64,000 nucleotides of DNA from Pseudoalteromonas apostichopi (GCF_030297135.1 NZ_AP028065.1:372001-436000); one strand, 5' to 3'; shown: positions 17,488-25,827, counted from the first letter of the stretch. The notes: generated by a model from the sequence alone, not told the origin. Numbers and translations: made by a program.

Positions 17488-18744
17488 CTATTCCTGATCA
17501 ATACCTAACATTTTCTTTAATTGGCTTAACTCCGCTGCTTCACCTTTTTTAGCAGCATCTTGAATGGCACGGGTAGGTGCGTGCATCAAGCGGTTGGTCA
17601 GTTTGTTTGCCAACTCGAGTATAACTTTTTCAGCTTCTTTACCTGCTTGCAGCTGGCCTAAAGCTTTTTCGACAAGTTCTGACTTTATATCTTGTACATC
17701 GTTGCGATAATGGCGAATTAAATCCACCGAATCGAGTGAACGCAACCACATAGCAAATTCATCGGTACGTGAGCGAATAATAGCTTGTGCTTGCTCAGCA
17801 GCCTGCTCACGGGCGGCGATATTCTCGCTTACTATGGCTTGTAAGTCATCAACTGAATACAAATAGGCCGCATCTAATTCGCCTACTTGGCTCTCGATAT
17901 CACGTGGTACTGCAATATCAATAAATAACATTGGTTTGTGACGGCGCTTTTTCAGCGCTTGTTCTACTACCCCTTTACCAATGATGGGCAAAGTACTGGC
18001 GGTTGAACTAATTACAATATCTGCATCATGTAAACGCTCAGGTAACTGAGCTAATGCAATGACATCCGCATTAACATCATCTGCTAACGTTTTAGCTCGT
18101 TCAATAGTACGGTTAGCAACTGTTATTTTTTGCGGATCATTTTGGTATAAGTGTTTAGCAACCAGCTCTATCGTCTCACCAGCCCCAATAAGCAATACAT
18201 TGGTTTTATCTAATTTGCCATAAATGTGCTTAGCAAGATTAACAGCTGCATAAGCAACAGATACCGCACTGGCACCAATATCAGTTTCGGTACGAACTTG
18301 TTTTGCAACTGAAAATGTTTTTTGAAATAAACGGTCGAAGGTTACACCTATCGCATCATGGGTTTTCGCATTATGGTAAGCTTGCTTTATTTGCCCTAAA
18401 ATTTGCGGCTCACCGAGTACTAACGAATCTAAACCACATGAAACCCGCATTAAATGGTTAATTGCTTCATGATCTTCATGATAATAAACATTATTGCTCA
18501 GTTCCTGTTCATCCAACCCATGGAAACTGGCTAACCAGTGCAACAGGGTTTGGGAATTACGCTCGGCAAGGCTACAATAGATTTCAGTTCGGTTGCAGGT
18601 CGAAACAATAACCGCCTCATTAAAATGCGAGTGACCACTTAATTGCTGCAACGCCTCAGACATTTGCTCTGGCGAAAAAGCGACTTTTTCACGTAATTCT
18701 ACGGATGCGGTTTTGTGATTTATACCAAGTGCTACGATGGTCAT
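17488..18744 (-). CDS. hemA: Glutamyl-tRNA reductase
   Basis: HemA reduces glutamyl-tRNA to glutamate-1-semialdehyde, the first committed step of tetrapyrrole synthesis. The catalytic cysteine is in IVSTCNRTEIYCSL near residue 50. The NADPH-binding domain has VLLIGAGETIELVAKHL near 185. The C-terminal dimerisation helix is present. I chose ATG 18744 (MTIVALGINHKTAS), giving 418 aa and the family-typical N-terminus. A TTG three codons upstream is less likely. It is divergent from lolB, and the roughly 80-bp gap must hold both promoters. Confidence 0.96.
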   Translation of the reverse strand: MTIVALGINHKTASVELREKVAFSPEQMSEALQQLSGHSHFNEAVIVSTCNRTEIYCSLAERNSQTLLHWLASFHGLDEQELSNNVYYHEDHEAINHLMRVSCGLDSLVLGEPQILGQIKQAYHNAKTHDAIGVTFDRLFQKTFSVAKQVRTETDIGASAVSVAYAAVNLAKHIYGKLDKTNVLLIGAGETIELVAKHLYQNDPQKITVANRTIERAKTLADDVNADVIALAQLPERLHDADIVISSTASTLPIIGKGVVEQALKKRRHKPMLFIDIAVPRDIESQVGELDAAYLYSVDDLQAIVSENIAAREQAAEQAQAIIRSRTDEFAMWLRSLDSVDLIRHYRNDVQDIKSELVEKALGQLQAGKEAEKVILELANKLTNRLMHAPTRAIQDAAKKGEAAELSQLKKMLGIDQE

Positions 18745-18827
18745 ATGTACCAAATATTGCTAAGCCCAGCTGTAAAGGCGTTAATTTTACCAAAAATCAG
18801 CGGAATATGGAAAGTAAGGAACGACAT

Positions 18828-19415
18828 TTGATTAAACAATATTTGATTTTATTCATATTTTTTTTATTTATAGGTGGCTGTGCGCAAAAAATTTCAACAG
18901 TTGATTACATTTATCCCGACTGGAAAAGCCGATTAGAACAACAAGCTCAGTGGCAAGTACAAGGCAAAATGGCATTTATTAGTACAGAGCAACGCCAATC
19001 CGCCAATTTAAATTGGCAGCACGATGAGCAGCACAGTGAAATGGTACTCACCAGTTTTATTGGTACTCGCATCCTATCTTTAAAACAAAATGCACAAGGT
19101 GCTGAACTTGAATATGACGGCGATGTTTATACAGATAGTGATGCCTCAATGTTATTATATCGCCTAACAGGTTTTTCAATCCCATTAGATAACGCGGCAA
19201 AATGGCTAAAAGGAACTGTAGAAAACGAACAAGCCAGCTTTGATGAGCAAGGTCGTTTAAAAAAACTTATATGGCAAGCTCAAGATGGTCAGCAATGGCA
19301 GATTAGCTATTCAAATTACATCAAACATAATGGCTATTGGCTTCCTGTTAAGCTAAGCCTTAAAAACCAAAAAATTCGTATTAAAATTCAACTTAATGAT
19401 TGGCAGTTAAATTAA
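18828..19415 (+). CDS. lolB: Outer-membrane lipoprotein receptor LolB
   Basis: LolB accepts lipoproteins from LolA and inserts them into the outer membrane. The signal peptide IKQYLILFIFFLFIGGC ends in a lipobox (I-G-G-C). The mature part has WQVQGKMAFIS and FIGTRILSLKQ of the LolA/LolB beta-barrel fold. I prefer the TTG at 18828 because AAGGA lies 7 bp upstream, giving 195 aa. An in-frame ATG at 18807 has no ribosome site and would add seven charged residues before the signal peptide. It stands at the head of lolB-ispE, the conserved order upstream of prs. Confidence 0.9.
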   Translation: MIKQYLILFIFFLFIGGCAQKISTVDYIYPDWKSRLEQQAQWQVQGKMAFISTEQRQSANLNWQHDEQHSEMVLTSFIGTRILSLKQNAQGAELEYDGDVYTDSDASMLLYRLTGFSIPLDNAAKWLKGTVENEQASFDEQGRLKKLIWQAQDGQQWQISYSNYIKHNGYWLPVKLSLKNQKIRIKIQLNDWQLN

Positions 19416-19417
19416 TA

Positions 19418-20284
19418 ATGACGCAAGCTTCAACCGCCCCGCTAACTTTAATAGCACCAGCAAAACTTAATTTATTTCTTCATATAAATGGTCGCCGTGA
19501 AGATGGCTACCATGAACTAGAAACTTTATTTACCTTTTTAGAATTTGGTGATGACTTAACATTTACAGTGACCAATGATCTGGACATAAATGTAAAGGGT
19601 GATACCAGCGGCATTAAGTTAACAGACAATCTTATATACAAAGCAGCCCGTTTATTACAACAGCATTGTGATTGCCAACAAGGCGTTTCTATAGAATTAT
19701 TAAAACGCTTGCCTATGGGCGGTGGCGTCGGTGGTGGTTCATCCGATGCGGCCACTACCCTATTAGCTCTCAATAAGCTATGGGGCTGTGATTTATCACT
19801 CGCAGAGTTAGCAAAACTTGGAGTAACATTAGGCGCCGATGTTCCGGTGTTTATTAATGGTCACAGCGCGATTGCTCATGGTATTGGCGAGCAGTTAGAA
19901 AATGTTGAATTACCGCGAAGCTGGTTTTGTGTTATTCATCCAGGGGAACATGTCAGCACCGCGAAAATTTTTACTCACCCTGATTTAAAACGCGACACTC
20001 CCAAGCTAAAAGCAGACTGGCAAATAGAAAATTTAGGCAACGATTGTGAGGCTTTAGTTAAAAAGCTCTGCCCCGAGGTTGAAAAAGCCCTGCAGTGGTT
20101 GCTAAAATACGCACCGTCAAAGATGACTGGTACAGGCGCTTGCTGCTTTGCTGAGTTTTCAACCGAGGCAGAAGCACAACAAGTTTTAGCTCAATTACCA
20201 GAAAAATGGACAGGTTTTGTTGCAAGTAGTGCTACACTTTCACCTGCTCATACAGCATTAAATGCTCACTTTGAAATGAAGTAA
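19418..20284 (+). CDS. ispE: 4-diphosphocytidyl-2-C-methyl-D-erythritol kinase
   Basis: IspE phosphorylates CDP-methylerythritol in the MEP isoprenoid pathway. It is a GHMP kinase of 288 aa. APAKLNLFLHINGRREDGYH near residue 12 binds substrate, and LPMGGGVGGGSSDAAT near 98 is the glycine-rich ATP loop. GTGACCFAEF near 250 is the third motif. The ATG at 19418 begins 2 bp after the lolB stop, so the two are translationally linked. A frame extension upstream would overlap lolB and lacks family similarity. Confidence 0.96.
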   Translation: MTQASTAPLTLIAPAKLNLFLHINGRREDGYHELETLFTFLEFGDDLTFTVTNDLDINVKGDTSGIKLTDNLIYKAARLLQQHCDCQQGVSIELLKRLPMGGGVGGGSSDAATTLLALNKLWGCDLSLAELAKLGVTLGADVPVFINGHSAIAHGIGEQLENVELPRSWFCVIHPGEHVSTAKIFTHPDLKRDTPKLKADWQIENLGNDCEALVKKLCPEVEKALQWLLKYAPSKMTGTGACCFAEFSTEAEAQQVLAQLPEKWTGFVASSATLSPAHTALNAHFEMK

Positions 20285-20363
20285 CGTACAAGTAAATGTT
20301 AACCTGCTTTGGTGCCTACCATAGCCTGTTAGTCCCAAAATTCAGTGCCTGAGGAACCCTACC

Positions 20364-21311
20364 GTGCCTGACATGAAGCTCTTCGCTGGTAACGCAACAC
20401 CTGAGCTAGCTCAAAAAGTTGCAAAACGTTTGTATATTGAATTAGGCGATGCTGTTGTTGGCCGTTTTAGTGACGGTGAGATCAGTGTTCAAATTAATGA
20501 AAATGTTCGTGGCTCTGACGTTTTCATTGTCCAATCAACCTGTAACCCCACTAACGATAACCTGATGGAGCTTATCGTTATGGTTGATGCCCTACGTCGT
20601 GCATCTGCTGGACGTATTACCGCAGTTATTCCTTATTTTGGTTACTCACGTCAAGACCGCCGCGTGCGTTCTGCGCGTGTTCCAATCACAGCTAAAGTAG
20701 TTGCAGATTTCCTTTCAAGTGTTGGGGTTGACCGCGTTCTGACGGTTGATTTACACGCTGAACAAATCCAAGGTTTCTTCGACGTACCAGTTGATAACGT
20801 ATTTGGTAGCCCAGTGCTACTTGAAGATATGAAAGAACGCGACTTCGATGATGTTGTGGTTGTTTCTCCTGACATCGGTGGTGTTGTTCGTGCTCGTGCA
20901 ATCGCTAAGCTATTAAACGACACAGACCTTGCTATTATTGACAAGCGTCGTCCGCAAGCAAACGTTTCACAAGTAATGCACATTATTGGTGACGTTGAAG
21001 GTCGTGACTGTATCATCGTTGATGATATGATCGATACTGGTGGCACTTTATGTAAGGCAGCGGCAGCACTTAAAGAGCACGGTGCAAAACGCGTATTTGC
21101 TTACGCAACTCACCCTGTGCTTTCAGGTGATGCAGCTGAGAACATCCGTAATTCAGTGATTGACGAAGTTATCGTAACTGACTCAATTACATTAACTGAT
21201 GAGCTTAAAGCAATTGATAAAATCAAAGTGCTCACGCTTGCAGATATGCTTGCTGAAACAATCCGTCGTATCAGCAACGAAGAATCTATTTCAGCGATGT
21301 TTGAACACTAA
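20364..21311 (+). CDS. prs: Ribose-phosphate pyrophosphokinase (PRPP synthetase)
   Basis: Prs makes PRPP from ribose-5-phosphate and ATP for nucleotide, histidine, tryptophan and NAD synthesis. It has 315 aa. The flexible-loop motif SRQDRRVRSARVPITAK is near residue 98, DLHAEQIQGFFDVPVDN near 128, and the PRPP-binding VDDMIDTGGTLCKAA near 218. The GTG start (V-P-D-M-K-L-F-A-G) with GAGGA about 8 bp upstream mirrors E. coli prs. A second ATG lies three codons in. It follows ispE by 79 bp and ends at a strong terminator. Confidence 0.97.
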   Translation: MPDMKLFAGNATPELAQKVAKRLYIELGDAVVGRFSDGEISVQINENVRGSDVFIVQSTCNPTNDNLMELIVMVDALRRASAGRITAVIPYFGYSRQDRRVRSARVPITAKVVADFLSSVGVDRVLTVDLHAEQIQGFFDVPVDNVFGSPVLLEDMKERDFDDVVVVSPDIGGVVRARAIAKLLNDTDLAIIDKRRPQANVSQVMHIIGDVEGRDCIIVDDMIDTGGTLCKAAAALKEHGAKRVFAYATHPVLSGDAAENIRNSVIDEVIVTDSITLTDELKAIDKIKVLTLADMLAETIRRISNEESISAMFEH

Positions 21312-21332
21312 TCAAAGTCACTGAAATACTAT

Positions 21333-21357
21333 AAAAAGCACCGCCTAGGTGCTTTTT
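21333..21357 (+). terminator. Intrinsic terminator after prs
   Basis: The hairpin AAAAAGCACC / GGTGCTTTTT, with loop GCCTA, is followed by further T residues. It closes the lolB-ispE-prs transcription unit. Confidence 0.88.
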
Positions 21358-21388
21358 TTGTAGTCGTTATTTATTTTCCCTGAAAGGG

Positions 21389-21463
21389 GTGGTATGATAG
21401 CGCGCCTTTTGGCTGGGGACCTTGGTCGCAAAGGCCCTAAGACTATTAATTATTGGAGACATT
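21389..21463 (+). promoter_or_regulatory. Extended -10 promoter and structured leader of rplY
   Basis: TGGTATGAT at 21390-21398 fits an extended -10 element with a GC-rich discriminator (AGCGCGCC). The roughly 60-nt leader can form a stem between GGG-A-CCTT (21416-21423) and AAGGCCC (21431-21437). This is a possible site for autoregulation by L25, since ribosomal-protein leaders often mimic rRNA. Regulation is inference. I do not see a clear 5S loop-E copy. Confidence 0.4.
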
Positions 21464-22075
21464 ATGTCAACTTACACATACAATGCAGAATTACGTACAG
21501 AAACAGGTACTGGTGCGAGCCGCCGCCTACGCCGTGAAGATAAAGTTCCTGCAATCCTTTACGGTGCTGACAAAGAAGCTGCATCAATCGTTCTTGCACA
21601 CAAAGATATGATCAAAGCGCAAGAAGACGAAGGTTTCTACACGCATATCCTTACTTTAAACATCGGTGGCGAGTCAGTTGAAGCTATCCTTAAAGATATT
21701 CAACGTCACCCGTTCAAGCCTAAGATCACTCACTTAGACTTCCAACGTGTAGATGCTACTCACAAACTTCACACTAAAGTGCCAGTACACTTCATCGGTG
21801 AAGACAAAGTAACTAAAGCAGGCAACACAGTTGTTCACCAATTAACTGAAATCGAAATCACGTGTCTTCCTAAGTCACTTCCTGAGTTCGTAGAAGTTGA
21901 TGTTGCTGATCTAGTAGCAGGTGATTCAATCCACCTTTCTGACCTTAAACTTCCTTCAGGTGTTTCATCTGTTGAGCTAGCTAAAGGCGCTGATCACGAT
22001 CAGTCAGTTGTTACTATCAAAGCTAACAAAGCAGCTCCTGCTGAAGACGAAGCTTCAGAAGACGCTGCAGAATAA
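21464..22075 (+). CDS. rplY: 50S ribosomal protein L25 (CTC form with C-terminal extension)
   Basis: The 203-aa protein is the long, general-stress CTC/TL5-type L25. An N-terminal 5S-rRNA binding domain (about 1-95, with GTGASRRLRREDKVPAILYG) is followed by the C-terminal beta domain (about 96-185) and an acidic alanine-rich tail. The E. coli L25 is only about 94 aa and lacks the second domain. ATG 21464 follows TGGAGAC. A longer upstream frame covers the leader and is rejected. It is followed directly by pth, a common rplY-pth-ychF arrangement. Confidence 0.95.
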   Translation: MSTYTYNAELRTETGTGASRRLRREDKVPAILYGADKEAASIVLAHKDMIKAQEDEGFYTHILTLNIGGESVEAILKDIQRHPFKPKITHLDFQRVDATHKLHTKVPVHFIGEDKVTKAGNTVVHQLTEIEITCLPKSLPEFVEVDVADLVAGDSIHLSDLKLPSGVSSVELAKGADHDQSVVTIKANKAAPAEDEASEDAAE

Positions 22076-22080
22076 TTTTT

Positions 22081-22097
22081 AAGGTGTAAACACCTTG
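22081..22097 (+). promoter_or_regulatory. Hairpin pairing the pth Shine-Dalgarno with its TTG start
   Basis: AAGGTG (22081-22086) and CACCTT (22091-22096) form a perfect 6-bp stem with a TAAA loop. AAGGTG is the only good ribosome site for pth, and the stem covers two bases of the TTG start (22095-22097). Folding would hide both, so pth translation could depend on ribosomes finishing rplY 5 bp upstream. The effect is inferred. Confidence 0.55.
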
Positions 22098-22679
22098 AAT
22101 TCTATTCAAATGCTTGTGGGCCTGGCTAATCCAGGCCCCGAATACGCAAATACACGCCATAATGCAGGTGCTTGGTTCATCGAAGAACTGGCTGCACGTT
22201 ATAACTGCACACTCAAACATGATCCAAAATATCACGGCCTCACTGGCAAAGTGATTATTCAAGGCCAAGAATTTAAATTACTGATCCCTACGACTTATAT
22301 GAATTTAAGTGGTAAAGCGGTGAGTAGTCTCGCTAATTTCTTTAAAATTCCTGTAGAGAACATTCTCGTTGCACACGATGAAATGGACTTAGAACCAGGG
22401 GTTGCAAAACTTAAAAAAGGTGGTGGCCACGGCGGTCACAACGGTTTAAAAGATATTATTGCGAAAATGGCAAACCAAAAAGATTTCATGCGTCTTCGTA
22501 TTGGCATTGGTCATCCTGGTCACCGAGAAATGGTAACAGGCTGGGTGCTAGGTAAAGCTGCGAAAGACGATCAAGAAAAAATGGACGCCGCCGTTGACGA
22601 AGCAGTTCGTTGTATGGAAATACTTGCAAAAGATGGTGTGTTAAAAGCACAAAACAGACTACATTCATTTAAACCTTAA
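22095..22679 (+). CDS. pth: Peptidyl-tRNA hydrolase
   Basis: Pth releases tRNA from prematurely dropped peptidyl-tRNA. It is 194 aa. The catalytic histidine is in NTRHNAGAWF near residue 24. PTTYMNLSGKAV near 70, AHDEMDLEPG near 97 and KGGGHGGHNGLKDI near 110 are the other family motifs. The start is TTG, with AAGGTG as ribosome site inside a hairpin. An in-frame ATG five codons later would cut off part of the first strand. It lies between rplY and ychF, the usual partner set. Confidence 0.95.
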   Translation: MNSIQMLVGLANPGPEYANTRHNAGAWFIEELAARYNCTLKHDPKYHGLTGKVIIQGQEFKLLIPTTYMNLSGKAVSSLANFFKIPVENILVAHDEMDLEPGVAKLKKGGGHGGHNGLKDIIAKMANQKDFMRLRIGIGHPGHREMVTGWVLGKAAKDDQEKMDAAVDEAVRCMEILAKDGVLKAQNRLHSFKP

Positions 22680-22713
22680 TCCGTTTTAATGAAATTACAC
22701 AAGGTATCTTACT

Positions 22714-23805
22714 ATGGGTTTTAAATGTGGCATCGTTGGTTTGCCAAACGTTGGTAAATCAACACTATTTAATGCACTAACTAAAGCGGGTATTGAAGCC
22801 GCTAACTTCCCTTTCTGTACCATCGAACCAAATACGGGTGTGGTACCGGTTCCTGATGCGCGCTTAAATGATTTAGCCGCTATCGTAAATCCTCAGCGTA
22901 TTTTACCAACGACGATGGAATTCGTTGATATTGCCGGTCTAGTAAAAGGTGCATCTAAAGGTGAAGGTTTAGGTAACCAGTTCCTAGCAAACATTCGTGA
23001 AACAGATGCGATTGGTCATGTTGTTCGTTGTTTTGAAGATGAAAACATTGTTCACGTTGCTGGCACAATTGACCCTGCTGATGATATTGATGTAATTAAC
23101 ACTGAATTAGTACTGGCTGATATGGACAGTGCTGACAAAGCCATTTTACGTAATGCTAAAAAAGCTAAAGGCGGCGACAAAGACGCTAAAGAACAAAATG
23201 CTGTTTTAGAAAAAGTGAAAGTACATCTAGATGAAGGTTTAACGTTACGTTCTTTAGAACTAACAAAAGAAGAACAGGCTGCAATTAAGCCTCTTAACTT
23301 CTTAACAATTAAACCAACTATGTACATTGCTAACGTAGCAGAAGATGGTTTTGAAAATAACCCTTACCTAGATAAAGTACGTGAAATTGCTGCTGCAGAA
23401 GATGCCGTTGTTATTCCAGTATGTGCTGCTATTGAATCTGAGTTATCTGAGCTTGAAGAAGAAGATAAATTAGAATTTATGGCTGACTTAGGTTTAGAAG
23501 AGCCAGGTCTTAACTTAGTGATCCGCGGTGGTTACGAGTTACTTAAATTACAAACATACTTCACTGCAGGCGTAAAAGAAGTACGTGCATGGACAATCCC
23601 TGTAGGTGCAACTGCGCCACAAGCTGCGGGTAAAATCCACACTGACTTTGAGCGTGGCTTTATCCGTGCACAAACTATCGCATTTGATGACTACATTGCG
23701 TTTAAAGGTGAAAGTGGTGCTAAAGAAGCAGGTAAAATGCGCCAAGAAGGTAAAGAATACATCGTTAAAGATGGTGATGTAATGAACTTCTTATTTAACG
23801 TATAA
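22714..23805 (+). CDS. ychF: Redox-regulated ATPase YchF (Obg family)
   Basis: YchF is an Obg-family P-loop ATPase that binds ribosomes and affects the oxidative stress response. It is 363 aa. The P-loop is GLPNVGKSTLFNAL near residue 8. G2/G3 regions are NFPFCTIEPN and DIAGLVKGASKGEGLGNQFL near 68. A NoGo NxxE-type motif replaces the GTP-specific NKxD, as is usual for YchF. A C-terminal TGS domain (about 278-363) contains AWTIPVGATAPQAAGKIHTDFERGF. It is the last gene of the rplY-pth-ychF unit. Confidence 0.96.
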   Translation: MGFKCGIVGLPNVGKSTLFNALTKAGIEAANFPFCTIEPNTGVVPVPDARLNDLAAIVNPQRILPTTMEFVDIAGLVKGASKGEGLGNQFLANIRETDAIGHVVRCFEDENIVHVAGTIDPADDIDVINTELVLADMDSADKAILRNAKKAKGGDKDAKEQNAVLEKVKVHLDEGLTLRSLELTKEEQAAIKPLNFLTIKPTMYIANVAEDGFENNPYLDKVREIAAAEDAVVIPVCAAIESELSELEEEDKLEFMADLGLEEPGLNLVIRGGYELLKLQTYFTAGVKEVRAWTIPVGATAPQAAGKIHTDFERGFIRAQTIAFDDYIAFKGESGAKEAGKMRQEGKEYIVKDGDVMNFLFNV

Positions 23806-23827
23806 GCATTTTCGCTAGTTTTATTTT

Positions 23828-23853
23828 AAAAGGCTCGTTATTACGAGCCTTTT
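23828..23853 (+). terminator. Intrinsic terminator after ychF
   Basis: The hairpin AAAAGGCTCG / CGAGCCTTTT, with a 6-nt loop, is followed by more T residues and lies 22 bp past the ychF stop. Confidence 0.88.
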
Positions 23854-24356
23854 TTATTACCTAAGTTTTGCTAGCTTTGTAGATAATGCTAGCCTTAAAG
23901 ATGCCTGTCACTTTAGGGGATTAATGTTCTTTAATTTACGTGTATTGATTGCAAATCGTATTTTTACACATATGAGTTAAGCAAGCTGATCTCAACAACA
24001 GTTTAACCATAAAGTTAATAAGGTCAGTATCAATTCAATCTACCCTATTGCTGAATTAATGAACCAATAATAGGTAAAAGTGCAAACTATTTTTAGCTAA
24101 AGTGCTTATTGAAAACCCTTAACTTTGACTTTTATGCGATTAAACAGCCTAAAAGAACACACTAACTAATTTTGTAACTTGATTTTTGTTTAAAAATCAA
24201 TCAGATTAAAATCAGTGTAATAGCAACCTCAAAGCAGATTGCAGTTTTAAATTGGCAAATAGCTGTCAAAAAAACAGCAATTCAAATGAAATTTAGCCAC
24301 TTAGCTTAATTTTAGCGCAAACAAACACAGATAAGCGTTTTTTTGCAAAAAAGGTG
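23854..24356. other. AT-rich intergenic region upstream of the tRNA operon
   Basis: About 500 bp without a credible ORF. ATGCCTGTCACTTTA at 23901-23915 is a lone REP-like motif, equivalent to TGACAGGCAT on the minus strand. The remainder is AT-rich and may act as an UP-element-like region for the strong tRNA promoter at its right end. I see no other structure. Confidence 0.5.
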
Positions 24357-24385
24357 TTGACGGATTTAGGTCATATCAGCATAAT
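24357..24385 (+). promoter_or_regulatory. Near-consensus sigma-70 promoter of the tRNA operon
   Basis: TTGACG (24357-24362) and CATAAT (24380-24385) are separated by exactly 17 bp. The GC-rich discriminator ACGCCCCGC follows, typical of stringently controlled stable-RNA promoters. Predicted transcription start is near 24392, about 33 bp before the first tRNA. Stringent control is inferred from the discriminator. Confidence 0.8.
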
Positions 24386-24424
24386 ACGCCCCGCACTCAG
24401 CGATGAAGTGCTAACAAAAAAGAT

Positions 24425-24501
24425 GGCTAAGTAGCTCAGTTGGTTAGAGCACATCACTCATAATGATGGGGTCACAGGTTCAAATCCCGTCTTAGCCACC
24501 A
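24425..24501 (+). tRNA. tRNA-Met (CAT), elongator
   Basis: A 77-nt tRNA with encoded CCA. The anticodon loop ACTCATAA gives CAT. The sequence closely matches the elongator type: G1-C72 pair and no run of G-C pairs in the anticodon stem. It is first in the operon. Confidence 0.95.
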
Positions 24502-24561
24502 TTCTTTTTGTTGCTCAATGAAGAGTTTAAAATAACTACCAGTACTTTAAGTACAAATGAT

Positions 24562-24646
<85 letters not shown>

Positions 24647-24682
24647 TGTTCTTGATAAGAACTAAAACTATCAAGCTTTTGT

Positions 24683-24757
24683 TGGGATATCGCCAAGCGG
24701 TAAGGCAGCAGGTTTTGATCCTGCCATTCCCAGGTTCAAATCCTGGTATCCCAGCCA
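24683..24757 (+). tRNA. tRNA-Gln (TTG)
   Basis: A 75-nt tRNA with encoded CCA, beginning U1 as in E. coli tRNA-Gln. The anticodon loop TTTTGAT gives TTG. It reads CAA and probably CAG. Confidence 0.95.
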
Positions 24758-24761
24758 CAAT

Positions 24762-24838
24762 GGCTAAGTAGCTCAGTTGGTTAGAGCACATCACTCATAA
24801 TGATGGGGTCACAGGTTCAAATCCCGTCTTAGCCACCA
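24762..24838 (+). tRNA. tRNA-Met (CAT), elongator, second copy
   Basis: Sequence identical to the first copy. It begins only 4 bp after the preceding tRNA-Gln, marking the join of two Met-Leu-Gln units. Confidence 0.95.
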
Positions 24839-24926
24839 TTCTTTCTTTAGAATGGCTCTACAGGAGTTTAAACTGTACTCAATGAAGAGTTTAAAATAAC
24901 TACCAGTACTTTTAAGTACAAATGAT

Positions 24927-25011
<85 letters not shown>

Positions 25012-25051
25012 TGTTCTTGATAAGAACCAAAACTATCAACTTATTCTTTGT

Positions 25052-25126
25052 TGGGATATCGCCAAGCGGTAAGGCAGCAGGTTTTGATCCTGCCATTCCC
25101 AGGTTCAAATCCTGGTATCCCAGCCA
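25052..25126 (+). tRNA. tRNA-Gln (TTG), second copy
   Basis: Identical to the first tRNA-Gln. It belongs to the first Leu-Gln 267-bp tandem unit. Confidence 0.95.
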
Positions 25127-25193
25127 CTTTCTCTACCAAGAGAGTGTTGAAGAATGTCTCTAGCTAAGAGTTGAAAGTAGCAACCCTTTTGAT

Positions 25194-25278
<85 letters not shown>

Positions 25279-25318
25279 TGTTCTTGATAAGAACCAAAAC
25301 TATCAAATTATTCTTTGT

Positions 25319-25393
25319 TGGGATATCGCCAAGCGGTAAGGCAGCAGGTTTTGATCCTGCCATTCCCAGGTTCAAATCCTGGTATCCCAGCCA
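25319..25393 (+). tRNA. tRNA-Gln (TTG), third copy
   Basis: Starts exactly 267 bp after the second tRNA-Gln, in phase with the Leu-Gln tandem duplication. Confidence 0.95.
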
Positions 25394-25460
25394 CTTTCTC
25401 TACCAAGAAAGTGTTGAAGAATGTCTCTAGCTAAGAGTTGAAAATAGCAAATTCTTTGAT

Positions 25461-25545
<85 letters not shown>

Positions 25546-25583
25546 TGTTCTTAAGTAGAACTAAAACTCTTCAAGTTTAGCGT

Positions 25584-25658
25584 TGGGATATCGCCAAGCG
25601 GTAAGGCAGCAGGTTTTGATCCTGCCATTCCCAGGTTCAAATCCTGGTATCCCAGCCA
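25584..25658 (+). tRNA. tRNA-Gln (TTG), fourth copy
   Basis: Last tRNA of the operon. It lies 265 bp after the third tRNA-Gln because the Leu-Gln spacer here has diverged (TTAAGTAGAACTAAAACTC). Confidence 0.95.
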
Positions 25659-25660
25659 AC

Positions 25661-25742
25661 TAACTTCCCTTTCTAATTTCTAACTTCCCTTTCTAATTTC
25701 TAATTTCTAATTTCTAATTTCTAATTTCTAATTTCTAATTTC
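25661..25742 (+). repeat. Tandem repeat: duplicated 20-mer then seven copies of a TAATTTC heptamer
   Basis: TAACTTCCCTTTCTAATTTC occurs twice head to tail (25661-25700). The heptamer TAATTTC then continues seven times in perfect register (25694-25742). It follows the last tRNA directly, where a terminator would be expected. Slippage-prone copy number is likely. Confidence 0.9.
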
Positions 25743-25773
25743 TTCAAAATTGTACTCGATTATATCTACATAA

Positions 25774-25802
25774 AAAAACGGGCTAATTTTCATTAACCCG
25801 CT
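25774..25802 (-). terminator. Terminator downstream of ubiF
   Basis: CGGGCTAA and TTAACCCG form a stem with one mismatch. On the minus strand it is followed by a run of seven U, suiting the leftward ubiF gene. It has no U-run on the plus strand, so it would not serve the tRNA operon well. Confidence 0.65.
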
Positions 25803-25827
25803 TGTTAGTATTGATTACGAATTTGTA

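Noticed and set aside
24425..24501. Possibility that the CAT tRNAs are tRNA-Ile2 (lysidine-modified) or initiator Met
   Set aside because: Acceptor and anticodon stems match elongator Met. The initiator's G-C-rich anticodon stem and the Ile2 acceptor sequence are absent.
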